A stretch of DNA of 64,000 bases from Lytechinus variegatus (Eukaryota; Echinodermata; Echinoidea; Temnopleuroida; Toxopneustidae): positions 49,677,048 through 49,741,047 of the forward strand of contig NC_054741.1 of NCBI RefSeq assembly GCF_018143015.1, written 5' to 3'. Shown piece after piece: positions 12,574 through 24,900 of this stretch. Position 1 is the stretch's first letter. Every line of letters begins with the position of its first letter. Both the position numbers and the translations under genes were made by a program. The notes beneath the pieces are model-generated. The model did no database searches, was not told where the DNA came from, and saw only the letters and a list, made by a program, of their open reading frames with translations.

Positions 12574-12800
12574 TCTTACAAAGAGTTGTGATTGATCTGA
12601 TCAATCACAACTATGGAAAGCCAGCAACATCAACACCTAAAATGCTTAAATTCATAATTCAGTGATTTCTTGAAAATTCAGTGTGCTGTTCTTTCTCTAC
12701 AAAGGAAATTGTGTAAATTATTTGTAGATGAAATTATAACATCAATGAATTTCAATACAGTTGAGGTTGATTTGATCAATCGTATCTCTTTGTAAGACAG
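12574..12800. mobile_element. MITE with CTTACAAAGAGTTGTGATTG ends, copy 1
   Basis: Both ends carry CTTACAAAGAG in inverted orientation, followed by TTGATC and the internal block AACTATGGAAAGCCAGCAAC. Copies 2 and 3 are at 55809-56601 (interrupted) and 63539-63807. Confidence 0.72.
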
Positions 12801-12865
12801 CCCCTAGATTCATATTTTTAAGAATGTTTAAGGGACCATTATAAAGCAAACACAGACCATTTATT

Positions 12866-13166
12866 ATAATAATGATAATAATTATACTTGCTTATATAGC
12901 GCTTAATACTTATTTTGTCAGAGTCTCTAAGCGCTCTACAGTATATACAGCATAATTACCCTGGCTTTAGCAGTGCAGCTCTTACGCGCGCTGCATTTCA
13001 ACAAGGAATAAATTCCTGCCAGGTACCCATTTACCTCACCTGGGTTGAGTGCAGCACATTGTGGATCAATTTCTTGCTGAAGGAAATTACACCATGGTTG
13101 GGATTCGAACCCACGACCCTCTGTTTCAGAGTCCGGAGACTAATCCACTGGGCCACAACGCTCTCC
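12866..13166 (-). repeat. tRNA-derived SINE, minus strand
   Basis: On the minus strand the head GGCCCAGTGGATTAG (A box) and GTGGGTTCGAATCCC (B box) precedes a body ending CGCTATATAAGC and a TAATAATGATAA-type tail at 12866. Typical pol III SINE layout. A tail fragment (GCGCTATATAAGCA) is also at about 63498. Confidence 0.8.
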
Positions 13167-15289
13167 ACCTTTATTATATATATATATTTATTTGAGTTGT
13201 TCATGTATGTCAACTTTGAATCTTGTGAAAATTATTTCATTCATTTGATTAGATTATTGTGCCCTGCGCCATCTCTTATTTTACCAATTGGAGTGACATT
13301 ACATTTCAATTGATGTATAGACACATAGAGATGTACTGATAAGTATGTTTTGCTAAGTTGATGTTAGTGATGAACAGTATTACAGGTGCATATATTGGAT
13401 AACAATATACATATCAAGGGCAATTTATTGGTGTCATGGTAAGTTGGGCAATGTTCATCATGAGACCTACATGTAACATGTTTCTATAAGTTGGGATTCA
13501 TTGAAGCTGAATTCATTGAGGTGGAGTTATCGACTAGAAGAAGTTTTCTGAAATACAAGTTTCTCAATAGGCCATAGATGTCATATTTATCATTTACCGG
13601 TTCTCACTTTACAGCTCAAATAAGTTTGATTGGCAATGTCGTAGATTTATATTAACTATTTATCATTTATTTATTAACTTGAGCTCTGTATACAGTCAGG
13701 GTATGTTGTACCTTCTTGGAGTATAATGGTGAATATATATATCTTAAATGAAATATCATTTAACCTTCCCTTAGAACTGTTTACATTTTATTATTGGAAA
13801 ATGGACCTTAGAAAGGCCAGTTGTAAGGCTGAGAATTCATATATTAAATTCATTTATTTATATGATCATCAGGATAGAAGGATATGCTCCAAGGGGAGTG
13901 GAGAAAGTGCTTATAAAGTGGAATTCTAGGTACACTCTCTGTTACAAAACTTATATATTTGTCTTCTGATATAACTTCTATTTCATCTTATTTTTTTATA
14001 TTTTATAGTGTGCATGCCAAGTATAAACACTTGGCAGAAAATTATTTAGTTGTTCTAAAACTTGGTAATCACCCTTCCTCATTATACTTGTAACAACGTT
14101 AAAAAATCTGGAGTTGTTTGAAATTCAAACAAACTTGCAGTATACTCTCGAAGATATATTTATTTTACTTGCATCTTCCGGTACATCTGCCTGTGTCAAA
14201 TCATTTGGGACCACATAAATCTGTGTGACTTTGGAGAAATTTGACTTAGAAAAGGTATATAACATAATGTTATTCGAATAACATTGTCTGAAATGTATTT
14301 CCTTGCTGATGACAGATCATTACCATAGCAGAGATCTATATTTGATACAATGTAGGATATAAATACTCGTTTTATTTGTTTTTTCTTCATGTTACAAGTT
14401 ATACATTTATGCCGAAAGCAACTGAGAAGTTGGAAAGTGTGTGTGTAAAATTGAGCAATTGATTACAATTCATTGCAGCTTGTTTTTTTTGTGGTATTGG
14501 TGTTTTTTGTGAATAAATATTTCTCTCTTAAAAAGACTTATCATTCTTATGAGCCATTAAATGCAGACAAGATGGGACAAGCCACCCCCAAACCACCAAT
14601 AAGTCGCCGGGAATGGTTCTCTGTAATAATCCAAAATGGTAAATTGGTCTTCAAAAAGCCGAAATTTAAAAATTAGCATATCTGAAGGTGCATTTTTTCT
14701 TCATTATACTGTAAGATTTTGAATTGTAAAGCTGATCAGAGAACAAGATACAAGAGTTTCTTTGACACAAGTTTGTGTGGACTGCTTCGAAGATTCATTG
14801 AAAATTACACAGTGTGCACATTTTATGCTTTAGTGAACCCCTACTTCAAACTTTGTTTTATTTTTATTTTCTGAAGCTCTCGCTTTGTTTCTTCTGCATT
14901 CAATTGAGTATTTGTATGGGATATTGTTTATCAATTTTGATAAATTATGCATCATTTTAAAGAAGGATGTGCTTTTTCAAACTAAATTTAAAAAAAATTT
15001 AATTCCTTTTGGGCAACTTTTAATTGGTTTGGGGTGGCTGTTAGCATATGTCTTGCTCATTTTCCTTGATGTAAATTTATGGTTTTAAAGAAAATATTGT
15101 ATTATACAAGGGTTCAGTCGGGATAAACATATTTTTTCATCCATGTACAGAATTTATTGATACAAGTATTTAATCATTGTATTGCATTGTATGTTCTGCT
15201 GATATGTGTTCTAGCTGATGACAGTTGTAATTATTTACCCATTCAGAAATTGTTTATTGATGACTGTTTGATGACATTGTTATAGTTCC

Positions 15290-15416
15290 TGTCTGTCTTT
15301 CTTTCTTTTTTCCTTTCTTTTTCTTTTTTTTCTTTCTTTCGTTCTTTCTTTCTTCTTCTGCCTTCTCTTCTTCTTCTTCGTCTTCTTTTCTTCTTCTTCT
15401 TTTTCTTCTTCACTTG
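15290..15416. repeat. Pyrimidine (CTT/TTC)n tract
   Basis: About 125 bases almost wholly C and T, in TTCT and TTC units. Confidence 0.9.
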
Positions 15417-17500
15417 GTTTAAAACTTAGTTTTGAATTTATATTGTGTTATACACTTTTAGAGTTTGTAAAAAAAAAAAACTATCTTTGATATGCTGTAC
15501 ATATGTGGAAAAGTAGTCATTTCAGCTGAAAGGGTAGGTTATGAATTTAATCTGGTTTTCTTTGCATTGCTATTTAGACATTTTGAGACTTGTCTATGAA
15601 GAACGTGTATCAGAATGTCCATCTGTGGTAAAAGTAGATTTCTTTCTTTTTGTAGTGATAGTATTGGTTGACACATTCTTGCAATACAGGTGTGCTTTTA
15701 GTAGAGGTATGCAAACTAATCATTGCATATATCTACTTATGTTTGTTTATTTATTTTCCACAGTGTTGTGCATAGAACTTTCTCTCCTCCAATCTCTCTC
15801 TTTTCTTTCATTATTTCTTTTCATCAAAATGCACCAAAAACAAATACACAAATACAGTGCATATATTAACTTAATGATGTAGTTTGATATCACTTCATTG
15901 ACGTACGTTCTTCAGGGTTTTATTATACATGTATGTGCACAATACATCAATATATAGACATTGTTGAAAGGAAAGTACCCATAAAAAAAATGTTCTTCAT
16001 TAATTGAAATATGAATAAATGGTACCCTCTTTCAAGATGTACAGAAATTTCATGATTAAGATTTATGTTTCAGAGTATGCCATTAATTTTGTGCAAACAT
16101 TTTTTTCTTGTGTGTCATGCTACTTTACTATTTCCTAGAGAGCATAGTGTGCTTGTGGACGATATTAACTCTATCTCGTATGGATTATACATAATTTACA
16201 AAGTTTTATTGTTTTGCAGTGGTATTTCTTATCTCAATATCATGTTGAAATAGATTTAAACTGAAATTGTATAGTACTTTTCAAAGTACTCTACATAGTA
16301 ATTAATCTCATTTATCACAATCTATGAAAACTTAGCTGAAATTGTTTGTTGTTTAAAAGAATTTATCATCCTGAAAACTTCAATATTCTGAGAAGTGATT
16401 ACTTATTCCAAGCCAGCCTTTATCCTATCCTCATTTTGAAGTATGTAGTACTTTTCCTGAAATAGTGAAACCTATCGTATTAAAATAACTTATATTCATC
16501 AAGTCAAACTCCTTGGTTTTACTTTGTTTATTTGACCAAGTGAAATATTTATTAGTTCTATGACTCTTTATATCGTCTGACATCAAAATAATTTTATTTC
16601 ACATGTATATGAATCTAAGTATATATTTTTTGAATGTGTTTGAATATATATCTGATTGGTTGTAATTATGCTGACCCTTCTTATCATCTAAAAAATGGGT
16701 CAATTAAAGGGCAAAAGGAGAAGAAAAACTTAAGGCACTATAGAAACAGAATCTAATATGATATCATATCAGCTTTTTCATTTCGAGGGGAGGGGGTGCT
16801 TCATGAGCATGTAGCTACAATGTATATACAGCATTGAACATGTGAAATTTTGAAAATGTTCTTTGATTTTCCTGCTGCTTGAAAATTGAATTTAACAAAA
16901 AAAAAGAGTCAAAAGGGGCCTAAGCTTTCGATCCTAGCAGAATCTTCTTTGGAGGCAAAATGACAAACATATAAAGTAGAACAACCATAATATAGACCAC
17001 AGACATTCAACAGCAACACTAGAAACAAGGAGACAAAAGGGGCATTAGTGAGAAGAGATGACCATCAGGTTTTAAAAAAAATGTGTCACTTTTGCAGTTA
17101 ACACACGTCAGAAAAGACTATAAAATTTGTCACGAACTGGGATAAGTAGGGTCTATGCCACAAAATTCTTCATGACTTCTGTCATTGTTCTGACTAGCTA
17201 CAGCAGTAGAGAAATAATCACACTGCATCTTATGTTGCAATAAGGGTACAAGAAGCATTATTGTTGTATTATCATTTGGAACTTTCAATAAATTCAATTT
17301 GTCATCAACTTTTGTGTCATTGTTTCTTCTTATTACTATTTCTTCAAGATAAGAATCCGGTCCCTGTTGTGATGATTATACATTCAGCATGGACATCAAA
17401 TAGATAAATTTATTTTATATGGGAATAAAATTTATTTTGATAAAATTCCACAGGGATCGAATATGATTATCATTAATTTCAATTCATATAATATACATAT

Positions 17501-17658
17501 TGTAAAGAAATGGATGAAGAGAACAATGGTTAGGCATAGCTTAAATCAAGGTTCCCCAGAGCTATCTACCCTTTGGAAAAATCGGTGATGCCGAAAAAAT
17601 GTCTGCCGGGAATCGAACCTGGGCCCCCAGCTTTGAACACTGGTGCCTTGGCAACTAA
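17501..17658 (-). repeat. tRNA-derived SINE, minus-strand partner
   Basis: On the minus strand it reads tRNA-like GGTTCGATTCCCGGC, then TTTCGGCATCACC, AGATAGCTCTGGGGA and CTTCATCCATTTCTTT. The same blocks follow in the same order on the plus strand at 17880-18070, making an inverted pair. Confidence 0.8.
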
Positions 17659-17879
17659 AAGAGTTGCCAAAACTGTTGTACAGTATAATTTCTCACATTT
17701 GTGTAACTAAGTTTCTCCCATACGTGTACTAAAGCTATAGCTTTGATCCAGCTGAGGCATGGTGGCTTGTCATTGTTCAAAACCCACCTACACCCGACAA
17801 AGGAAATTATAACTGGTATGGTATCAAATTTTTTTTTATCTGACGGTCATTCGGATCGGGGTCGCCCTTGCCACTAACC

Positions 17880-18070
17880 CGTCTCTGTGGTCTAGTGGTT
17901 AAGGCACCAGCATTCCAAGCCAGTGGGGCCGGGCCCGGGTTCGATTCCTGGCAGAGACAATTTTCGGCATCACCAATTTTTCCAAAGGGCAGATAGCTCT
18001 GGGGAAGCTTTATTTAAGCTACGTCTACTATATTGTTCTCTGTTCTCTTCATCCATTTCTTTCACAAAAT
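17880..18070 (+). repeat. tRNA-derived SINE, plus-strand partner
   Basis: Head GTGGTCTAGTGGTTAAGGC (A box) and GGGTTCGATTCCTGGC (B box), body TTTCGGCATCACCAATTTTT and AGATAGCTCTGGGGAAGC, tail AACATTTAAAT-like. Its 5' head is more complete than that of the minus-strand copy. Confidence 0.82.
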
Positions 18071-18188
18071 ATTTAAATAAAAGTGTTGCCAAAGCTTTTG
18101 TACATGTATAATTTCTCACATACTATATGGCTAAAAAGAATAGTAGTGAAATAATTACTGCTGTGCCAGCATTTGCTTTCAAAATATA

Positions 18189-18820
18189 GCCAAATAATGA
18201 AATCATAGTCTTGCAATCATAGCGACTCAAAGGCGGGGAGGAGGGATGGGCCCTCCCCGCGCTTAATGGGGGGTCCGGGCTGCTCATCATTTGCATGTGG
18301 CCGTATGGGGGGAGGGGACCGTATACCACTCCGCACCGGCGCGGCGCCTTGGATAATTTGGTATCATCAATCTCTCATTCTGCGGATCGACGGTACGATC
18401 GGGAGCAAATTATGCAAATGATACTAGTAGATGACCTTTCAACCTTCAATTTGTAAGAAGCGTGTTGGAGGCCGGTTATTCTGGATTTTAACCTGTTTTA
18501 ATCGTGGTTTATTGGGTTTATTTAGTTTATCCAGTACCCACGCTTTATCAGTCTGACAGGGTAGAACAATATCGGGAATTATTTTCAATTACAAAGAAAG
18601 AAAAGCATTTTGTCTGATCGGACTTGCCGAGCGAGAAAGACACCGTGTCATTGAGGTAACTGCCCCGTCCCAGCCCAGCCGCGTTGCTCCGGTGTGTGAA
18701 CTGTGATTGCAGCATCATAGCTACGAGCTACGTGTAGTTTTCATCGCCTTGTGTGGATTTGGACTTCGGCCCTGAGTGTGATATTGCGACTATTAAAGAC
18801 ATTTTAACATCTCTTCCAGT
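18189..18820 (+). promoter_or_regulatory. CYB5 promoter and 5' UTR region
   Basis: GC- and CpG-richer than its surroundings (GCGCGGCGCC, CGGATCGACGGTACGATCGG). Two octamer motifs in opposite orientation, ATTTGCAT at about 18288 and ATGCAAAT at about 18413, lie 125 bp apart; the octamer is the POU/Oct site. A GGCGGGGAGG GC-box-like stretch lies near 18232. Transcription start not determined. Confidence 0.5.
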
Positions 18821-18961
18821 ATGCCTGAACAAGAGCAAAAGAAAGAGTCGACAGATGCAAAGATTTACTCTTTAGATGAGGTCAAGAAACATAAAACAAG
18901 TTCATCACTTTGGCTGGTTATTCATAACAAAGTTTACGATGTCACAGATTTTCTGGACGAG
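18821..18961 (+). CDS. CYB5B: CYB5 exon 1
   Basis: ATG at 18821, donor gtaaaa. Encodes an acidic/basic leader [14 protein letters not shown] and the first half of the heme domain up to DFLDE; phase 0. Confidence 0.93.
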
Positions 18962-21900
18962 GTAAAATATCAAATAATCTTGTAATGAGTTATTTGGATC
19001 TTTTATTTTATGTTCATAATGAAAAAGCCAAATGCTTATTTCAACAAATGATCATTTTTAGGAAATAAACTTCTTAAATGTCTAAGTAAGTCTTAAAACT
19101 CTTAATGTATCATTTTCAGGCCAGGGTTTTGCCAAACTTTTGCCCATTTTATTTAGCAAACTGATTTTTTTGCCAATAATTGATTGCAAATCATGTGCAA
19201 CATCAAATTAATTGATCACCTGAATTTCATTGTATCACTTTAGTAGCAGTTGCTTTGTTATCTTTGTCTGATCAATCTACAGTTCCCAGAATTAGGGAGG
19301 CAGCGTAGCTCAGTCGGTTAGAGCACATGTTTCGGATAAGATCGTAGATCTGAACGTGAGGGGTTCGAGTCCCGCTCATGCCGAAACGCGGCTAACCAAA
19401 ATCTGATGCTATAGCGTTGTGTGTTAGCGTGCCTCACCACTGTATTCAGTGCAGGTGTGAATGCAGTTGGAAAACACCCCGTCCATCGGAAAGGACGCAA
19501 ATGTTGGTCCCGTGTATAGGAGAGTCACAACCTACATGTATGCACGTTAAAAACCAATACACTATTTGTCAAAGAGTAGGGTGTTCACCCGGTGTATTGC
19601 ACCTACCAGGCCCTGGTACTACAATACTGCGAGAATCTTCAGGATTGAAGGATGTAGTCAATGTAGCTTGAAGAAGAATTAAAATTCCTTACTTCAAAGA
19701 TTTAACATAGCATTGTCTGAATGCAGAAAACAGTATAAATACAGTATAAGAGTTGATCAGTAGTAGACAGAAATGACTGCTCTTTGGATCTTCGAATTAT
19801 TTTTTCAATGCTGATATTAACTATTATTATTGTCATTTCATTTCAGTACTTAAATAGCAGTTCAAACTTTTGAAAAATGTTCTAAAGTTGAATTGTTTTG
19901 TTTCACAAAGCATGAGCACTTAGTGGAATTCTTTTTTTGTGGAACTGATGGCATTGCCCAGTTACTATTTTTTGTACTCTATTACAAAATATTGTAATTT
20001 TTTCCTTATTGAATTATTCAAAACAAACTTGTGAATCATCTTTGAACTTGGAACTGTCTTGTGCAATTGCCATTCTATATTTTGAATCCATGAAGAGTTT
20101 CATTAAGTTGTCATATCTTTTATAAATTTAAATATTTTTAATTAAAAAATGCTGAAGAATTAGACTGTTATCACATAAATTTGCATATAGATGCTGTACA
20201 TGTAAATGAAAGCAAGGAGAAAGTAACTTCTCATTTTATCTCTGGTTTTCATGTCAGAACACTTCCTTGTTTGGTTTTCTTTATTTATTCAAAATTTCAA
20301 ATAAACTTTTTGTTTGGATGGAATTGATGTTTAAAATAATTTCCCAGAAAAAGTTAGTGTAGAGCAAGATCTCTGGTTCACTGCTACATGTACCATCCTG
20401 CCTGTGGGGAATCTACAGGTATATGTATGGTATGCCAATGCTGTATAGAGCACACACTTTAAAAAATCCTTAAAATATCATTTTTGTGGCCATAATTATT
20501 GATTTCTATACAGTTGCATTTCAATTTTCATTAGTTACTTAGAATAATTTTTGTATTGACCAGAGCGCTCAAAACCTTGAAATTTAGGCATATTTTGGTG
20601 TATGCCCTCTATTGGTGGAAAGTACATGTAATATGGCAAGAAAATTTTCATTTTTCAAGATTTTTTTTTAATGAAGAAAAGAATAATTTAAAGAATCAAA
20701 TTTACTTAAGACTAAAGAGCCAAGTTATATAATGAAAAGCTGTAATGGAAAATGACATTGTAAAAGAAAAATAAAGCATTTGTCCAAAAGAAAAAGAAAA
20801 TAAGCCAAACACTGTCAACCTTATTTTGCCACACATGGAGATGTAACTGAGAACAAGGTTACTAGTGTGTCATAACCTTGTTCATGGAATGAGTGAGCAA
20901 GATAGCATTTTGAAAGAGTTTTTGTTGTTATGCGTCATGAGCTCGCCCCCCAAAAAGGGTGGTGCTGTTACACATTTTGGCTTCATGCTATAGTAATTCT
21001 TAATTATTTTCAAAACCATAGAGGCTATTCCAACAAATTTAGTATCATTTTAAAGCTGAATTAATAAGGCAATAGCCTGGAAAGTTTCATTGCTGTAGAC
21101 TTTATAGAACTTGAGTTATAGCTCTCAAAAGTCAGGACACCAGAGGTGATGAGGGGTGGTGCCGGAAGCGGCGCTCCCGGAAGCGGCGCCGCCTGTACAA
21201 AGTCAATGGGAAAACGCAATTTTTGGTGCAATTTTTGGGAAAACATCAATATTTTTGTCAAAACTTGGCCTAAACCTACAAACTTGGTATCAAATTAAAG
21301 CTAACATACTCTACTTTACTGTCTAATGATTGAAAAGTAGGTTTGGCCATGTCATAGACCTGTGTGATAAGGTTGAAACATAAAAATCTGATAAATTTGC
21401 AATGTCTTAATTTTGACATTTCTTCCAGATTGACACATATTTGAATGACAGTTATTGTTTAGCACTAAACTTGCATCAATTACAAAAAAAAAAAACTTCC
21501 TACAATTCTGAGGGGATGAAAATACTGCTTAGTATCAAGGCAAATCATCCAAATTATTAACTGACAAAGGTCAATGACCTTCAAACATCCAGAAAATGTG
21601 TTACGAATTTTAGAAGGTTTAGCATTATTTTCTTAAAAGCACCAAGTTTGTACATCTTCACTGATGTCTTATTACACATTCATGTATATTTCACTAAATA
21701 CACACACTGACATTAAACAATAAGTGTCTGTGTGAAATGGTCAAATTGACATAACCTACCTCAAATGCTATCATACCAAAGGACTGCATACTATATTTTG
21801 GCTTTGAACTCATCAAAACCCGCCATGGCTTTAAACTATCAAACACAGACTATGTGGATATAATGTGTGCAATTGCACTTTAGAAACTTCTTTCATGAAG

Positions 21901-24900
21901 CTGCAGTAGTCATATAAATATATGTATGTTTGTACATATAGCATCTGCAAACTTGTTTCAGTCTTTACTCCTGAACCTATAGACATTGTCTCTTGCATGT
22001 CATCATCACTTGGCAGATCATTGTAATAAGAGCCTTGGTAAGCAAATTGTGTAACTTACATTTCAATTGTTACTTTTCCTTTGAATTGTTTATGTACCTA
22101 CATGTACCATCAATTCCTTTTAAAATGTTAATAACTTATAAATTCTGATGTACAAGGCAAAGAAAACCCAACAAATGTTGGTATTGCAAGCATTATAACA
22201 CCTGATATATAGTATACGATTCCTGAAACGCATGATTTTTTGGCTAAAGTCGGGGTCAATTTTCAGATCACTAATTGAACATGAACCCTACACAATTATA
22301 TATTGTTAGAAAGGTCTGAATGTGTTCTGCATAATATAGCATTATTTTGGGCATAGAGGGACTACACAAAATTTTATGACAAAAACCATGAGATTAAAAA
22401 AAATATCAGAATTTCCCTATTCAAGTCCATGTAAAACTGTTGCCTTACACCTAATGCTATTTTTTAGTGCAGATTTGGATTCCTTGTGCAATTTCCTTTC
22501 AGAAAATGTATACTTTTGCTATCATAGGGTGTATACTTTGCCAGATAAATGTTTTTAAAGTTGGAAGTGCGTCGCGAAAGCAAAAATCACCATGTAACGC
22601 AAAAGGGGGCGACCTCATGACACATGACCTTGTTTGTTCTAGTTGTTTTGCATCTGGCAGTATTGGAATATTAGGCTGTATTCTACACCCAACAAAATTA
22701 GTCTGCTGGGCCAACCCTTCACTCGAAATAAGGGTCTGAATATGCAGCCTACTCATGCCTTGTGTACTGAAGGCTCTCTCGAACAGCATTTTTTGTATGT
22801 GCTAGTCTTTGCGTGAGGCACACCTGTTGATCAAAGTTCCAATGAGGGGCTGTGCCTGCAGACTACAAAAAAATATAGACCGGAGTCAAAAAGGGTTTTA
22901 TGGTACAAACGGTACAATTGTGACAATCAAAGCCAAGGTCTTGTGAGGTAATCTGCAATTAAACATGATGTACATGAAGATTCAAATCCACCATAAAATT
23001 TAGACTTGGACAGTTGGATGTGGCTTTTGACTGTTCACTCTTGCATACCTCTGCTGTTCAGTGTTGGAGAGGTGGAAGGGGGTATCCATATCAATTATTG
23101 AAATAGAATAATTTTGTTTCATTTTATTTTTTTAATAATAACAGCATCCAGGTGGTGAGGAAGTCATGATTGAACAAGCTGGTGAGTACATGTATACTGT
23201 CTAGTGAATGTAGGGCAAGTCTAACCTTGGTGTTTCTATATTCTTGACCCATCAAATGATAATAACCCTACCATGGTAACATGGCTCAACAGCCATTGAA
23301 TTTTTTTTAGGGTTCCAAAGAAGTTAATAGGGAGTTTTCGCAAGCACTACACAGATGCTTTCTGGAACGTTGAGAATCTATTTTCAAAAATCCCTCATAA
23401 ACAAAGCTCAGCCTTTGTCGAAAATTTGTGAATCAAAACAGGGATGTCATCCTGGACTCTGTACAAACAACTTATCATTTGCAATTGTGATGTTCTGGTT
23501 CACCAATTTTTTTTACAAAGACCTCTTAAAGCCGTCCATTGTGATTTTACGGGCATTTTCAATAGATTTACTATGTTGTAGAATCCATCCCTGTTGCAAT
23601 TGCAAAACTTGCTGTTACCATTGGATGGCAGTGTTATACTTTATGCAGCGGGATCCTGGAAAGTAAAAATCATTTCACTGTATATGGTAGTAGAACTGTA
23701 GTAATGATAACACTTGGTACAAGGAAATCATGATGTAGCCTGTCCATGTCGTATGGACAGTGTGTTTCCATGTACATACTGTATATTTGTAATATAACTG
23801 GGCTAGTAGTTATTTAGAATTTTGCTGGTTGATTTTGTGTAGGTGACATAGTGCAGGAATGTACAGTACCAGTATACTGACTATACTCCCTAACAAACTG
23901 ATAAGCCTTAATACTGAGTCAGAGTAGGCAGTTGAGGTAAATTAAGTTGAGGAAACTTAATGTGCATTGGATGTGAACACTTAGAATATTTTACAGTATT
24001 TCACCCAAATGTGTTCTGTTATACATGTACATGTATGGAGACCCTTCTTACCCTATAATTCTCATAAACATGCTCTTTCACTTAATTCACTAAGTCACTA
24101 TCCAAACCAGAACTTTGTAGTTATTGGGATGGATGCTTGATGATGTTTCACAAAGCTGGTTAGAATATTTGAATCAATTAAAACATAACTGGTGACCCTT
24201 TTGAGGGTGCTACATGTAATTGAAATTCTCATTCATTTTGATTCATATAACAACAGTTAAAATCCAATCTTTGTAGATTAAAGTTATTATTTTTAACTAG
24301 CATGTGAATTTTAAAATTTAAGAAGATTTATTGGAATTCATATTATGAGAATATGTTTCTAAAAAGGGGGAAATTGGGGTTAGCTCATGTAGCAGGAAGA
24401 GGATCAAGAGTGAGTTTGTTTTGTCTTTCTTATTTTAAGCCAAGGAGTACCTTGTACACCATTCATATCTCAATACTTGGGTCATTTTATACCAGTCAAT
24501 TACAAAACTACCCAAAACATACAAGAACTTTTCAGTCCTCAAAATAACTGATAATTATTTTTCCTCTTTCTAAAGCAGATGAATTTACTCTCAATTATGA
24601 GTTGAAAAACTTTCCTTGTCATCTCACATCAAAAGCTCTTTTACTTTGCTTTCACAATGTAAATTTTTCTGTTACCTTGGCAAAATTCCTGCAAGATTTC
24701 CTCTTTTTTTTGGGGGGTGCTAATTTTGAGGTGTTATCTGTCAGAATATTTGGCAAAGTACATACTTTGTCACACTTTCGAAATAAATATTCTTTTATTA
24801 GTTTGGTGTTAAAGCACAATATTTTATTTCAATATTACTAATCAACTATTATTATTGTTGAAATGCTATGCTAGATAATTGGATATTATATGAACTGAAT

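Larger units (their letters stand above)
9767..18188. other. TAT-CYB5 intergenic region
   Basis: Contains the TAT 3' UTR (end not fixed), then the repeats listed separately: a long-TIR element at 10475-11057, SINEs at 11543, 12866 and 17501-18121, MITEs at 12061 and 12574, a (TTA)n tract at 11760 and a pyrimidine tract at 15290. The stretch 13320-17500 is AT-rich with scattered short open frames that show no codon or family signal; I see no gene in it. Confidence 0.65.
18962..23144. other. CYB5 intron 1
   Basis: 4.2 kb. Holds the SINE at 19299-19680 and a possible larger element at 20935-22620. The rest is AT-rich DNA with no recognised coding sequence. Confidence 0.8.

Noticed and set aside
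12915-13313. 132-codon open frame
   Set aside because: Crosses a tRNA-derived SINE; the protein-like part is translated SINE body.
15541-15882. 113-codon open frame
   Set aside because: Hydrophobic low-complexity translation of AT-rich DNA beside a pyrimidine tract; no family similarity.
19299-19376. Functional tRNA gene
   Set aside because: A and B boxes are present but the cloverleaf pairing is poor and a SINE body follows directly; the same holds for 11543, 13100 and 17880.
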